Shown here: piece after piece, positions 35,167 to 47,463 of the stretch
How the letters are laid out: every line of letters begins with the position of its first letter
How positions within the stretch are numbered: position 1 is the first letter of the stretch
The notes under the pieces: generated by a model
The model's input: only the letters and a program-made list of their open reading frames with translations
What the model was told of the DNA's origin: nothing
Databases searched by the model: none
DNA from: Sphingomonas paucimobilis NBRC 13935
Lineage (GTDB): Bacteria > Pseudomonadota > Alphaproteobacteria > Sphingomonadales > Sphingomonadaceae
Direction: 5' to 3'
DNA length: 47,463 nucleotides
Assembly (NCBI RefSeq): GCF_000739895.2
Contig: NZ_BBJS01000052.1
Span: 1 to 47,463 of the forward strand
Program-made: the position numbers and the translations under genes

Positions 35167-35439
35167 TTAGTTGACCGAGTCCTTCAGGAGCTTGCCCGGC
35201 TTGAACTTGGGCTGCGAAGACGCCTTGATGGTCATCGGTTCGCCGGTCCGAGGGTTGCGGCCGGTCGATGCCTTGCGCTTGGACACCGAGAAGGTGCCGA
35301 ACCCGACCAGACGGACTTCATCACCCTTCTTCAGCGCGGCGGTGATCGCTTCAAAAACCGCGTCGACCGCCTTGACCGCATCACCGCGCACGAGGCCCGA
35401 GGAGTCGGCAACGGTGGCGATCAGCTCCTGCTTGTTCAT
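35167..35439 (-). CDS. hupB: DNA-binding protein HU
   Basis: A 90-residue histone-like protein that bends DNA and compacts the nucleoid. MNKQELIATVADSSGL at the start, the GFGTFSVSKRKASTGRNPRT beta arm and the lysine-rich end are diagnostic. The ATG at 35439 gives the canonical length; upstream codons are non-coding. It lies 208 bases after lon and has its own promoter (TTGACA, 16 bases, CATTAT). Confidence 0.97.
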   Translation of the reverse strand: MNKQELIATVADSSGLVRGDAVKAVDAVFEAITAALKKGDEVRLVGFGTFSVSKRKASTGRNPRTGEPMTIKASSQPKFKPGKLLKDSVN

Positions 35440-35507
35440 TCCATAACCCCCTATGATCTCGACCATAAAATGAACGGACTCGGTGCCGCTCAAACATTAA
35501 AGGACCG

Positions 35508-35535
35508 ATAATGACGCGGCAGCGCGTGCTGTCAA
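35508..35535 (-). promoter_or_regulatory. hupB promoter
   Basis: Minus strand: TTGACA (35535-35530), 16 bases, CATTAT (35513-35508). Perfect -35 and four of six -10 positions. About 65 bases upstream of the hupB start. Confidence 0.65.
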
Positions 35536-35647
35536 ACCCCGTCGTTATGCAAAGCGAACGATTCCGTAAACAGAAGCGCAAGTCATTCGCATGACATTGC
35601 AGGACGGGGCCGCCGATTCGTGATCGACGGCACCCGAAATACGACGA

Positions 35648-38074
<2,427 letters not shown>

Positions 38075-38115
38075 GCAAACTCCGGTCGGCCCCGACCGGG
38101 GCCTCTTCGTCAGTA

Positions 38116-38143
38116 TATATGGGGAGGGTTGCCGATCCATCAA
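38116..38143 (-). promoter_or_regulatory. Heat-shock (sigma-32 type) promoter of lon
   Basis: Minus strand: TTGATG (38143-38138), 13 bases, CCCCATATA (38124-38116). The -10 matches the sigma-32 consensus CCCCATnTA completely; the -35 resembles CTTGAA only partly. Position and gene fit. Confidence 0.65.
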
Positions 38144-38206
38144 TTCCCGGTGCGACGATCGGCGGACCGCTTGCCAAGCAGGCCCGCTTGCGCAACACCA
38201 TGCACC

Positions 38207-39958
38207 ATGGATCGTATACGAATTGTCGTCGCCGCGCTGTTCACCTCCTCGCTTCTCTGTGCCGCGCCCCTCGCGGCCCAGACAGCCAAGCCGCTTCCCG
38301 CCAAGGGCGAGCCGCCGTTGACCGCGCAGACCATGGTGTCGGGCGGGGTCCGCCCCCCCGAGCAACTGGCCATGCGCTTCGACAGCGCCGACCTGTCGTT
38401 CGAGATCCTGCCCGATACCGAAGAGTTGAACGGCATTGCGGTGCTGGACTTTACCGCCAAGGCGCCGCTCGCCCGGCTGGTGATCGATCTCGACAGGAAT
38501 TTGCCGGTCAAGGCGATCACGATCGACGGCAAACCACTCAAGCCCGGCGGGTGGTCGAACCCGGAAGGGCAGCTGGTCGTCACCCTGCCCCGCCCGCTTC
38601 GCGCTGGACAGAAGGTGCGTGCGAAGATCACCTATGGCGGCACGCCGCATGTCGCCGTCCGCGCCCCCTGGGACACGGGCGTGGTCTGGGCCAAGACGCC
38701 GGACGGCCGCCCCTGGTTCGCAACCACGTCGCAGGGCTATGGCTGCGACCTGTTCTGGCCCTGCCTCGACTATCCGATGGGCGAGCCGGGCGTCGTGACA
38801 CTGCACATCACCGTGCCCAAGGGGCTGAAGGCGCCGTCCAACGGCGTGCTGCTGGGCGTCGATACGCTGCCGGACGGGCGCACCCGGTGGAACTGGCGGA
38901 CCAAGCACCCCAACACCTATGCGATTGCGCTGAACGTAGGCCCCTATGAGGTGGTCGAGGGCCAGTATAAAAGCCGCTTCGGGAACACGATTCCGATGTT
39001 CTACTGGTATCTGCCCGGCGAGAAGGCGAAGGCGGAAGGCTTGTTTGCCGAATTTGCGCCGACGCTGGATTTCTTCGAATCGACGGTCGGCCCCTTCCCC
39101 TTCGGCGACGAGAAGCTGGGCGTGGTCGAGACGCCGCACAAGGGCATGGAGCACCAGACAATCAACGCGTACGGCAATGAATATGCCAAGGCGCCGGAAG
39201 GGTTCGACTGGCTGTTCCAACATGAGTTCAGCCATGAATGGTTCGGCAACCAGCTGACCAATGTCGACTGGGACGATTTCTGGCTGCACGAGGGGTATGG
39301 CAGCTATATGCAGCCCAGCTATGGCCGCTGGCGCGAAGGCGAGGCGCGCTATGCGGTGATGATGGACGCGCAGCGGGGGCAGATCGCCAACAAGTCGCCC
39401 ATCGTCCACGACCGCAGCATGACCGAACAGGATGTCTATGAGGAGGCCAAGGGCGGCCCCGGCCTCGACATCTATATGAAGGGGTCGTGGATGCTCCACA
39501 CCCTGCGCAATCTGATCGGGGACAAGGCCTTCTGGGACGTGACGCGCCTGGCCGTCTATGGCCGCACCGATCCCAAGCCCGGCAATTTCTCGCCCCGCTA
39601 TGGTTCGACCAAGGAATATGAAGGTTTCGTCAAACAGGTGACGGGCAAGGACTATGGCTGGTTCTTCAACGTCTATCTCCGCCAGGCGGCGCTGCCCGAG
39701 ATTATGGAGACGCGGGTCGGGAACCAGCTGACGCTGACCTGGAAGGTGCCGGGCGGCGGGCCCTTCCCGTTGCCTGTCGAAGTGCAGGTAGGTGACAAGG
39801 TCGAAACACTGCCGATGACGAACGGCACGACTACGCTGAGCGTGCCTGCCGATGCGCATGTGGTGGTCGATCCCTGGTCGAAAATCCTCAAGCGCTCGAT
39901 CGCGTTCGAGCAGTTCCAGGCGTGGAAGGCGGAGCAGGCGGCGAAGGCGAAGAAGTAA
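38207..39958 (+). CDS. Secreted M1-family metallo-aminopeptidase
   Basis: A 583-residue zinc aminopeptidase with a Sec signal peptide (ending PLAAQ), so periplasmic or secreted. The zinc site is HEFSH (339-343) with Glu362 in WLHEGYGSY, and KGMEHQTINAY at 312-322 stands for the GxMEN-type substrate motif with His instead of Asn. It lacks the C-terminal helical domain of large PepN enzymes, as many bacterial M1 proteins of about 600 residues do. Start codons of lon and this gene diverge, 132 bases apart. It may be a secreted protein-degrading enzyme. Confidence 0.92.
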   Translation: MDRIRIVVAALFTSSLLCAAPLAAQTAKPLPAKGEPPLTAQTMVSGGVRPPEQLAMRFDSADLSFEILPDTEELNGIAVLDFTAKAPLARLVIDLDRNLPVKAITIDGKPLKPGGWSNPEGQLVVTLPRPLRAGQKVRAKITYGGTPHVAVRAPWDTGVVWAKTPDGRPWFATTSQGYGCDLFWPCLDYPMGEPGVVTLHITVPKGLKAPSNGVLLGVDTLPDGRTRWNWRTKHPNTYAIALNVGPYEVVEGQYKSRFGNTIPMFYWYLPGEKAKAEGLFAEFAPTLDFFESTVGPFPFGDEKLGVVETPHKGMEHQTINAYGNEYAKAPEGFDWLFQHEFSHEWFGNQLTNVDWDDFWLHEGYGSYMQPSYGRWREGEARYAVMMDAQRGQIANKSPIVHDRSMTEQDVYEEAKGGPGLDIYMKGSWMLHTLRNLIGDKAFWDVTRLAVYGRTDPKPGNFSPRYGSTKEYEGFVKQVTGKDYGWFFNVYLRQAALPEIMETRVGNQLTLTWKVPGGGPFPLPVEVQVGDKVETLPMTNGTTTLSVPADAHVVVDPWSKILKRSIAFEQFQAWKAEQAAKAKK

Positions 39959-39962
39959 GCCC

Positions 39963-40092
39963 CCCTCCGTTCAGCTCGCCCTCCGTTCAGCCTGAGCGTA
40001 GTCGAAGGCTACGGGCTGAACGAAGTTCCAAGCCTACCCGGTTCGACCGGATTGGCTTGGCCTTCGACTTCGCCCAGGCTGGAACGGGGGAA
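39963..40092. repeat. Inverted GTCGAAGG repeat pair
   Basis: CTCCGTTCAGCCTGAGCGTA (39981-40000) continued by GTCGAAGGC, and the opposite copy GCCTTCGACTTCGCCCAGGC at about 40069-40088, in the convergent gap between the aminopeptidase and the antiporter. Could act as a bidirectional terminator. Confidence 0.75.
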
Positions 40093-41220
40093 TTACGGCA
40101 CCACCGTCACGAACAGATAGGCCGCGAAGATCACCAGATGCACCGCGCCGCCGAGTACGGTCGTCCGCCCATTGCCCAGCGTCAGCGTGATCGTGAACAA
40201 GGACAGCACCAGCAGGATCATCTGCTTGGCACCGATTCCCAGCGCCAGCGGGAGGCCCAGCGCCAGCGACACGATCGCCACCGCCGGAATGGTCAGCCCG
40301 ATCGTCGCGAGCGCCGACCCCAGCGCCAGATTGAGGCTGGTCTGCAACCGGTTCCGCCGCGCCGCGCGATAGGCCGCCAGACTCTCCGGCGCCAGCACCA
40401 GCGCGGCGATCACCACACCGACGATGGCGAGCGGCAGCCCCGCCCCCAGGATCGCCGCCTCGACGATCCCCGACAGCCCCTTGGCGAGCAGCACCACCCC
40501 GATCAGCGCGACCAGCAACATTCCCAACGCGGCCAGTGCCGCCGCATTGGTCGGCGGCTCGGCATGGGCGTCGCCCGGCATGTCCTCGTCGGCGGGCAGG
40601 AAATAGTCACGGTGGCGCACCGTCTGGACCATCACGAAGGTGCCGTAGAGAATGACGCTGACGATCGCGACGAAGATCAGTTGCGACGGCGCATAGGTCG
40701 GCCCCGGCGCCGACGAGACATAGTTGGGCAGCACCAGCGACAAAACGACCATCGCCGTCAGCACGTTGAGCGACGAACTCGCCCCGCGGAGCGAGAAGCG
40801 CTGTTCGCCGTGCCGCGCGCCTCCGGCCAGCAGGCAGACGCCGACAATGCCGTTAAGGATGATCATGATCGCCGCGAACACCGTGTCCCGGGCCAGGCTG
40901 GAGGCATCGCCGGCGTCGGACAACATCAGGCTGACGATCAGCGAGACCTCGATCACCGTCACCGCGACCGCCAGAACGAGCGTGCCGAACGGCTCCCCGA
41001 CGCGGTGGGCGACGACCTCCGCCTGATGCACCGCCGCCAGCACGCAACCGATCAGGATGAATGCCGCCGCGATCGTTCCCGCCGCGCCCATCTTGTAGAG
41101 CGAAATGGCAATGGCGAGCAGCCCCAGCAGCGGAAACACCAGGGTCCACCATGGCATCAGCAAACGCTGGAGCAGCGCCCGCTTCTGTCCGGCGGTCACG
41201 ATGGCGTCGGTCTCACTCAT
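40093..41220 (-). CDS. chaA: Ca2+/H+ or Na+/H+ antiporter, ChaA family
   Basis: A 375-residue inner-membrane cation:proton antiporter of the CaCA superfamily with about eleven membrane spans. The two alpha-repeat motifs are GEPFGTLVLAVAVTVIEVSL and QTSLNLALGSALATIGLTIP, with the conserved glutamates, in halves related by inversion. A short acidic loop (PADEDMPGDAHAEPP) separates them. The start is ATG at 41220 (MSETDAIV) or 41241. Which cation it prefers cannot be read from sequence. Confidence 0.9.
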   Translation of the reverse strand: MSETDAIVTAGQKRALLQRLLMPWWTLVFPLLGLLAIAISLYKMGAAGTIAAAFILIGCVLAAVHQAEVVAHRVGEPFGTLVLAVAVTVIEVSLIVSLMLSDAGDASSLARDTVFAAIMIILNGIVGVCLLAGGARHGEQRFSLRGASSSLNVLTAMVVLSLVLPNYVSSAPGPTYAPSQLIFVAIVSVILYGTFVMVQTVRHRDYFLPADEDMPGDAHAEPPTNAAALAALGMLLVALIGVVLLAKGLSGIVEAAILGAGLPLAIVGVVIAALVLAPESLAAYRAARRNRLQTSLNLALGSALATIGLTIPAVAIVSLALGLPLALGIGAKQMILLVLSLFTITLTLGNGRTTVLGGAVHLVIFAAYLFVTVVP

Positions 41221-41345
41221 TCCTCGTCTGGCCTCCCTCATGGCCTATGCACGGCCCATCATCATGCCAATGCACCACCGGCCGCATTGGCTCCCGCGCA
41301 GACAAGAGATTCGTTGCGATAGCGCAATCAGGGTGCTGCAACGCT

Positions 41346-42044
41346 TCAGGTTATGGCGTTCTCGACGCGGTAACGCAGCCAGATCACACCATCCTCCAGC
41401 ACCTCATGATGCGTCAGGGTCAGGCTGGTGACCGGGGCGGGCGTGTTGGCCTCAGCGTCGCCCGAATGAAACAGGCTAGGTGCCCCCGCCCCGCCATCGA
41501 CCGCCGGGCAGAGCGCCATGCTGATCTCGTCGATCAGGCCGGCACGCAGGAACTCGCCATTGGCCGTGCCGCCGCCCTCGACCAGCAAGGTCTTCACCCC
41601 CAGTTCGCGGTTGAGAATCTCGGGCACCGCACGCAGATCGATGGTTTCTGCCCCGGCGAAGATATAGGACACACCATCGGCGCGCAGCCCCGCCAGATGC
41701 GAGTCCGCCACGTCCTTGGTCAGGACCACGACAATGGGATCATCGCCGATATCGCCCCGCGCCCAGACGATCTTGGCCTGTTCGTCCAGCACCACGCCAA
41801 AGGCATCGGCGTCACGCGTGGCGAACCAGTGTTCGCGGGGAAAGGTCTCGTCGGTATCGGGATAGCGATCGCCCTTGGCGAATTCCTGCCCCGTCACGCG
41901 CCCGACGATCCAGGCATCGCCGCCGATCCGGTCGTGCAAATCCTCGAACAGATCACCGGGCTTGTAGCTTTCGGGCCGCCAGCGGCTTTGCAGGATGCGC
42001 CCGTCCAGGCTGCAAATCATGTGGCAGATCATATGGGGCTTCAT
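41346..42044 (-). CDS. RibD C-terminal / dihydrofolate-reductase-like reductase
   Basis: A 232-residue protein of the RibD_C family (DHFR fold), NADPH-dependent reductases. Marks: MICHMICSLDGRI at the start, DDPIVVVLTKDVADSH, and the nucleotide-site end LLVEGGGTANGEFLRAGLID. It lacks the deaminase half of RibD, so it is a stand-alone reductase, probably not the riboflavin enzyme. The ATG at 42044 has AGGAG eight bases upstream. It follows the GNAT gene on the same strand, with a palindrome between. Confidence 0.87.
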   Translation of the reverse strand: MKPHMICHMICSLDGRILQSRWRPESYKPGDLFEDLHDRIGGDAWIVGRVTGQEFAKGDRYPDTDETFPREHWFATRDADAFGVVLDEQAKIVWARGDIGDDPIVVVLTKDVADSHLAGLRADGVSYIFAGAETIDLRAVPEILNRELGVKTLLVEGGGTANGEFLRAGLIDEISMALCPAVDGGAGAPSLFHSGDAEANTPAPVTSLTLTHHEVLEDGVIWLRYRVENAIT

Positions 42045-42092
42045 CGGCGCGTCTCCTGTTCGAGACGGGCCAACGCGTGATGCCGAACCAAT

Positions 42093-42115
42093 ATCCTCCC
42101 CGGCACGGGGAGGAT
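42093..42115. repeat. ATCCTCCCCGGCACGGGGAGGAT palindrome
   Basis: A perfect ten-base-arm palindrome around GCA (arms ATCCTCCCCG and CGGGGAGGAT), of the family found in the gspI leader. Its edge overlaps the stop codon of the GNAT gene, and it may stabilise or end that transcript. Confidence 0.85.
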
Positions 42116-42705
42116 CAGCCGCCTACCGGCCGGATCATCGACCAGAAGCGCGGGCCGCCTTTGGGCACTGACCATTCGCCTGTCAGCTCGAACCCGAGCC
42201 GGGCATAAAGCCCGACATTGCTCTCGGTCGCCGTTTCCAAATAGGCGGGCACGCCGTCCGCATCGCACCGCGCCAGCCCAGCTCGGATCGATGCACCACC
42301 CAGTCCCCGCCCCTGTCGCGCCGGATCGACGCCGGCGATGTGCAGATACCAGAAGGGGTGGGATGGAAAATGCGCCTCGATCGCATCGCCCAGCCGCATC
42401 GCGCGCGGTAGCGAAGCCCCCAGCGCGTGCAGTACCGGGATCAGCCGCCGGACATAGGCCGTGATCGACACAGGCGCCTGTCCCGGCGGGCGCCAGAAGG
42501 TCCCGACCTCCGCCCCCTCGCTGACGAGCCGCATGCCCACCGCATCGCTGTCGAACAACAACGCAAACAGGCGCGGCAGGCGCTTCGCCCGCTCCTCGGC
42601 ATCGGGGAAGATATAGGACATGGCCGGATCGTCGGCGAAGGCGCGGCCCAGCATAGCCGCCACCGCCGCCCGGTCGCCTGACCCCGCATCGCGGATCGTC
42701 ACCAT
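42115..42705 (-). CDS. GNAT family N-acetyltransferase
   Basis: A 196-residue acetyltransferase. The acetyl-CoA signature is VDPARQGRGLGGASIRAGL (Q/RxxGxG/A), followed by LETATESNVGLYARLGFELT, the usual last part of the GNAT fold. The ATG at 42705 has GGAAGG six bases upstream, better than the one two codons earlier. The substrate is unknown; it is separate from clpX, whose terminator lies just upstream. Confidence 0.9.
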   Translation of the reverse strand: MVTIRDAGSGDRAAVAAMLGRAFADDPAMSYIFPDAEERAKRLPRLFALLFDSDAVGMRLVSEGAEVGTFWRPPGQAPVSITAYVRRLIPVLHALGASLPRAMRLGDAIEAHFPSHPFWYLHIAGVDPARQGRGLGGASIRAGLARCDADGVPAYLETATESNVGLYARLGFELTGEWSVPKGGPRFWSMIRPVGG

Positions 42706-42720
42706 GCTCATCCTTCCACG

Positions 42721-42752
42721 AAAAACGGGCGCCCCCTTTCGGAAGCGCCCGT
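42721..42752 (-). terminator. clpX terminator
   Basis: Eight-base arms ACGGGCGC (42725-42732) and GCGCCCGT (42745-42752) with extra inner pairing; on the minus strand TTTTT follows. It starts 28 bases past the clpX stop. Confidence 0.8.
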
Positions 42753-42780
42753 CATCCATTCATGGTCTTCGCGGTAAGCC

Positions 42781-44052
<1,272 letters not shown>

Positions 44053-44164
44053 CAATCACCTCTCGCACCTGTGAAGCGGTGCGCTACCGTTGCCGGGGTG
44101 CGCATCGTACCGCACCCCTGTAAAGTCACAATCGAAATAAAGCGTTCACGCTGAACGACCCGTC

Positions 44165-44854
44165 TTATGCAGCGGCCGATGCGTCGTCGGCCGGGACCGG
44201 ACGCTTGTCGAACACCTGGTCGATCAGGCCGAACTCCTTGGCTTCCTCGGAGCTCATGAACTTATCGCGGTCCATCGCGCGCTCGATCTCCTCGAGCGGC
44301 TTACCCGTATACTTCGCATAGAGCGAGTTAAGGAAATGCCGCATGCGCAGGATCTCGCGCGCCTGGATCTCGATATCGGCCGCCATGCCCTGTGCCCCGC
44401 CCGAGGGCTGGTGGATCATGATGCGGCTGTTCGTCGTCGCCACGCGCATCCCCGGCTCACCCGCGGCAAGCAGGAAGCTGCCCATCGAGGCGGCCTGGCC
44501 GATGCACAGTGTGCCGACGCGCGGACGGATATACTGCATCGTGTCATGAATCGCCATGCCCGCCGTGACGACACCGCCCGGCGAGTTGATGTACATGTAG
44601 ATGTCCTTCTTCGGATTCTCCGACTCAAGGAACAGCAGCTGCGCGCAGATCAGCGAGGCCATGCCGTCCTCGACACCGCCGGTGACGAAGATGATGCGCT
44701 CGCGAAGCAGGCGGCTGAAGATATCGAACGACCGTTCGCCGCGGTTCGACTGCTCGATGACGATCGGAACCAGACCGGCCTGCGTCTGCCGAAGCCCGAC
44801 GCCAGCCTGCGCCAGCGGGCTCGCGAAATCGCCGGTCTCGAACGGATTGTGCAT
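44165..44854 (-). CDS. clpP: ATP-dependent Clp protease proteolytic subunit ClpP
   Basis: A 229-residue serine protease subunit with the triad Ser123 (GQAASMGSF), His148 ([10 protein letters not shown]) and Asp197 (AMDRDKFM). The N-terminal extension is short and the Ala-rich end is typical of alphaproteobacteria. The ATG at 44854 gives [10 protein letters not shown]; the frame upstream is not coding. A CTTGAA about 55 bases upstream may be part of a heat-shock promoter, but no clear -10 accompanies it. Confidence 0.98.
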   Translation of the reverse strand: MHNPFETGDFASPLAQAGVGLRQTQAGLVPIVIEQSNRGERSFDIFSRLLRERIIFVTGGVEDGMASLICAQLLFLESENPKKDIYMYINSPGGVVTAGMAIHDTMQYIRPRVGTLCIGQAASMGSFLLAAGEPGMRVATTNSRIMIHQPSGGAQGMAADIEIQAREILRMRHFLNSLYAKYTGKPLEEIERAMDRDKFMSSEEAKEFGLIDQVFDKRPVPADDASAAA

Positions 44855-45025
44855 GGAATTCTCTCTTATGCCCAGAAGAGCCCCTATGTCGCGTGGGCTG
44901 AGGCCAAGTTCAAGCCCCGCCGGATGTCCCATGACCCATGAGCGGCCGTGTTTACCCTCTTTCCATAGGACCGGTTCTAGGGTCAGGATCAGCCAGACAT
45001 CACAGGGGGCGGTGGAAGAGCAGTC

Positions 45026-46420
45026 ATGACGGCATCCGAAACGCACGCCGGAGCCGGCCCCAAACGTCTGACGACCTTGGCATTTTGGCGTTCGCTTCTA
45101 CCTCGGGCGATCCGCGCCGTGCTGATGGGCGTGGCGATTGGCGCCCCGTTCTTCGCGCTCTTCTGCCTCGCCAATCACGCGAGCCTGGGCCGCGACTTGC
45201 CCACCGCCCGTGCGCATGTGGCACAGGCCTTTGCCAGCGGCGTGCTGCAGGACCAGGATTATCTGGATGGCAATACGGATATCGGCCGACACCAATATAA
45301 CGACTGCCTGATCCTGCGCCTGGCGTTGGATCAGCGGGCGAGCCGCGATCAGTTGACCGTCAGTCCGCTGGTGCAAGTGCCCGTGCCGCCGCGTGGCGAG
45401 TGCCAGACGGTGCATGGCTTCATCACTGGGGAGCCGCCGGTCGGTACCGTGTTCTACCACCGCTATATCCACGGCCATGCGATGCTGGCCCGCTATCTGC
45501 TGCCCATCCTGTCGGTCGCGGCGATTCGGAACCTCTATCACACGACCCTGACGCTGCTGGTTGTGGCGGGGATCGTCACTGGGCTGGTGGCGCTCGGTCG
45601 GGGGCGGCGGCCGGTGCAGGGGCTGTTCTGGCTGATCGTCTTCCTGGCCTTTTCGCGCTGGTTCGGGCTGGAGACCTATGGCCAGTCGCTGGGCCATGGG
45701 CCGGCGGATATCGTGCTCATCGGCTATCTGCTGTTTCTCGCGATCGCGGGCACGATCGGAGGGATAGGACGGCGGACGGCGCTGATCTCCGCCGCGCTGT
45801 TCGGGGCGCTGACCATCACCTTCGAGTTTCTCACCGGCGGTATCCCGTTGGGGCTGGCGGCGGTGATCGGCGGCCTCCCCTTCGCCTGGAACGCACGGGC
45901 CGAGAAGAGCGGGCCGATCGTCCCCTTCGAGTCGCTGATCGGCTTTTGCGCATCGATCGCGACGGTCATGCTCCTAAAGATCGCGCTGGTGCTGCGCGTC
46001 TTCGGCTGGGACTCGATGCGCGAGGATGCGCTTCAGTTGCGCATGCGGATGGGGCTCGACGCGACACGGGGCGAGACGCACGATCTAGGCCTCGCACTGA
46101 TGGCCAAGAAACTGGCCAAGGGGATCAACGGCCTGGCGCCGGGCATGCATGTGATGGCGGGGGCGATCGTCGTGATTGCCCTCCTCGCCGGTCTATGGGG
46201 CGCCCGCCACATGCTGCGTTCGGCCGCGCCCGTCATGCGCGAGCGCACCATCGCCCTCCTCGCCTCCAACGCCGCGATCCTGCTGATGCTGGTCGGTTTC
46301 TGGCAGCACACCATGATCCACGCCTGGTTCATGGAGCGGACGCTCGTCTGGACGATCGCCACCGGCTTTGCGCTGTTCGCGCTGGCCTGCCGCGAGCGCG
46401 ACGGGGCCCAGCGCCTATAG
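45026..46420 (+). CDS. Polytopic membrane protein of unknown function
   Basis: A 464-residue inner-membrane protein that I do not recognise. One membrane helix near residues 33-50 is followed by a loop of about 110 residues, probably periplasmic, containing [20 protein letters not shown] and two cysteines, then about eight further helices. No glycosyltransferase-C motif is certain, but the helix count and large first loop resemble such enzymes. Its stop overlaps that of the convergent glycosyltransferase gene; an association with envelope glycan synthesis is a guess from position only. Confidence 0.8.
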   Translation: MTASETHAGAGPKRLTTLAFWRSLLPRAIRAVLMGVAIGAPFFALFCLANHASLGRDLPTARAHVAQAFASGVLQDQDYLDGNTDIGRHQYNDCLILRLALDQRASRDQLTVSPLVQVPVPPRGECQTVHGFITGEPPVGTVFYHRYIHGHAMLARYLLPILSVAAIRNLYHTTLTLLVVAGIVTGLVALGRGRRPVQGLFWLIVFLAFSRWFGLETYGQSLGHGPADIVLIGYLLFLAIAGTIGGIGRRTALISAALFGALTITFEFLTGGIPLGLAAVIGGLPFAWNARAEKSGPIVPFESLIGFCASIATVMLLKIALVLRVFGWDSMREDALQLRMRMGLDATRGETHDLGLALMAKKLAKGINGLAPGMHVMAGAIVVIALLAGLWGARHMLRSAAPVMRERTIALLASNAAILLMLVGFWQHTMIHAWFMERTLVWTIATGFALFALACRERDGAQRL

Positions 46421-47347
46421 CGCGCCGCCGGGTGCGGGGTGCGACAGATAGGCGAGCCGCCGCACCTCCTGCCGCCCACGTACCACCGTGTCGAGGATCA
46501 GTCCCGTGAACAGGTTGAGCGCGGCGAGCAGCATCAGCCCCGTCGACAGGATCGCGGTCGGGAAGCGCGGCACCTGATGCGTTTCCAGATAGGTGAAGAT
46601 CAACGGCGCGGCGAGCAGCAGGGCGAGGCCTGCGAACAGTCCCGCAATCGCCCCGAAGAACCACATCGGCCGCTCGATCCGATAGAGCTTGAGGATGGTG
46701 CGCAGGATACGCCAGCCGTCCGAATAGGTGCTGAGCTTCGAGGCCGACCCCTCGGGCCGCGCATAATAGGGCGTGGCGATCTCCGCGCAGGGCATTTTCA
46801 GCTCCAGTGCATGAACGCTGATCTCGGTCTCGATCTCGAATCCCACCGACAGGACGGGGAAGCTCTTGACGAAACGCCGCGAAAACACCCGGTAGCCGGA
46901 CAGGATGTCGGTGAAGCTGCGCCCGAACAGCTTGGCAAGCATGCCGGTCAGCATCGCATTGCCGAAACGATGCCCGCGACGATAGGCGAGTTCGGCTTCG
47001 CTCACCCGCTGGCCGACGACCATGTCGAGCTGCTCCTCGACCATGCGCCGTACAAGTTCGGGCGCGGACGCGGCGTCATAAGTCGCGTCGCCATCGGCCA
47101 TGACATAAATGTCGGCATCGATATCGGCGAACATGCGGCGGACAACCGCGCCTTTGCCCTGGATACGCTCTGACCGAACGACCGCACCGGCCGCCCGCGC
47201 GACCTCCACCGTGCGGTCGCGGCTGTTATTGTCATAAACATAGATGGTGGCTGACGGGAGCGCATCGCGGAACCCCGCGATCGTCTGTGCGATGGCCGCT
47301 TCCTCGTTATAGCAGGGCAACAGCACCGCGATCCGGGGTTCGTTCAC
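46415..47347 (-). CDS. GT2 family glycosyltransferase (polyprenyl-phosphate sugar synthase-like)
   Basis: A 310-residue family 2 glycosyltransferase with an N-terminal catalytic domain and two C-terminal membrane helices (about 233-252 and 268-288). Motifs are LLPCYNEEAAI, DNNSRDRT and the metal-binding DGD at 85-87 in YVMADGDATY, then SGYRVFSRRFVKSFP. This layout fits dolichyl/undecaprenyl-phosphate mannose or glucose synthases. The stop TAG shares the palindrome CTATAG with the stop of the opposite gene (six-base overlap). The donor sugar is unknown. Confidence 0.9.
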   Translation of the reverse strand: MNEPRIAVLLPCYNEEAAIAQTIAGFRDALPSATIYVYDNNSRDRTVEVARAAGAVVRSERIQGKGAVVRRMFADIDADIYVMADGDATYDAASAPELVRRMVEEQLDMVVGQRVSEAELAYRRGHRFGNAMLTGMLAKLFGRSFTDILSGYRVFSRRFVKSFPVLSVGFEIETEISVHALELKMPCAEIATPYYARPEGSASKLSTYSDGWRILRTILKLYRIERPMWFFGAIAGLFAGLALLLAAPLIFTYLETHQVPRFPTAILSTGLMLLAALNLFTGLILDTVVRGRQEVRRLAYLSHPAPGGAL

Positions 47348-47440
47348 AACCTGTCCTCGTCAAAAGGCGGGCGATCTGCCCCCCGTCACAACCATGCCCC
47401 CATGCGCCAACATGGCCGGCCGGGGTAGTCCGTACACTAT

Positions 47441-47463
47441 TCCTCCCCTGCAAGGGGAGGTGG
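47441..47463. repeat. CCTCCCCTGCAAGGGGAGG palindrome at the window end
   Basis: Arms CCTCCCC/GGGGAGG (with TTGCA-like centre TGCAA) of the family also at 42093-42115 and in the gspI leader. The right side is cut by the window end. Confidence 0.75.

Noticed and set aside
38075..39859. Open frame continuing upstream of lon for nearly 600 codons
   Set aside because: It is the complement of the aminopeptidase gene, whose signal peptide and zinc motif are clear; the absence of stops follows from high GC.
39922..41322. 466-codon open frame opposite the ChaA antiporter
   Set aside because: Shadow of a clear membrane antiporter; the first part is the translation of an intergenic repeat.
44855..45025. 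Heat-shock promoter for clpP
   Set aside because: A CTTGAA is present, but no CCCCAT-type -10 lies at the expected distance, so I did not list it as a feature.

Overview
The window is GC-rich chromosomal DNA of an alphaproteobacterium, most likely Sphingomonas or a close relative. This rests on the suf, lon-hupB-tRNA-Val and clpP/clpX neighbourhoods, a complete type II secretion (gsp) operon, a TonB receptor/lipoprotein pair, alphaproteobacterial general-stress (EcfG-type) promoter matches, and several families of short palindromic intergenic repeats that I associate with sphingomonads. I see no transposase, phage gene, CRISPR array or rRNA. Three tRNA genes are present: Ala(CGC), His(GTG) and Val(CAC).

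Layout. 1-9.3 kb is a housekeeping and stress mixture: an NADP-dependent oxidoreductase, a low-complexity DUF2171 protein, tRNA-Ala, a NUDIX hydrolase coupled to an extensin-like protein, an unknown protein, a small acidic protein behind a textbook EcfG promoter, a transglutaminase-like protein, a Bax-inhibitor-1 family membrane protein, thpR, a lipoprotein Cu/Zn superoxide dismutase and a HAD phosphatase. 9.3-15.4 kb is one tightly coupled minus-strand SUF iron-sulfur operon: rrf2-type regulator, sufB, a small unknown gene, sufC, sufD, sufS, sufT-like, sufA. A 27-base palindrome covers the expected transcription start and the ribosome binding site of its first gene. 15.5-16.8 kb holds a Leu/Glu-type amino-acid dehydrogenase and tRNA-His. 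16.9-28.8 kb is a 12-gene gsp operon in the order C-D-E-F-G-H-I-J-K-L-M-N on the minus strand; the prepilin peptidase gene is not in the window.

28.9-34.4 kb carries a 2-oxoglutarate/Fe(II) oxygenase, a large TonB-dependent receptor and, upstream of the receptor, a beta-helix-like lipoprotein. A 0.66 kb repeat-filled gap follows. 35-39.9 kb is tRNA-Val, hupB, lon (with a heat-shock-like promoter) and a divergent secreted M1 aminopeptidase. 40-47.4 kb contains a ChaA-type cation antiporter, a RibD-like reductase, a GNAT acetyltransferase, clpX, clpP, an unknown polytopic membrane protein and a GT2 glycosyltransferase whose stop codon overlaps its convergent neighbour.

Most striking observation. 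Three consecutive minor pseudopilin genes (gspH, gspI, gspJ) have abnormally long prepilin leader peptides (59, 50 and 47 residues). In each case the extra length is a palindromic repeat element inserted in frame between the translationally coupled start codon and the prepilin-peptidase cleavage site. Each gene carries a different repeat family, and the gspE-gspF gap is also filled with repeats. Because the leader is removed during assembly, I infer that it is a permissive landing site for these repeats. The second notable feature is a 75-codon gene of about 48% GC wedged without spacing between sufB and sufC.
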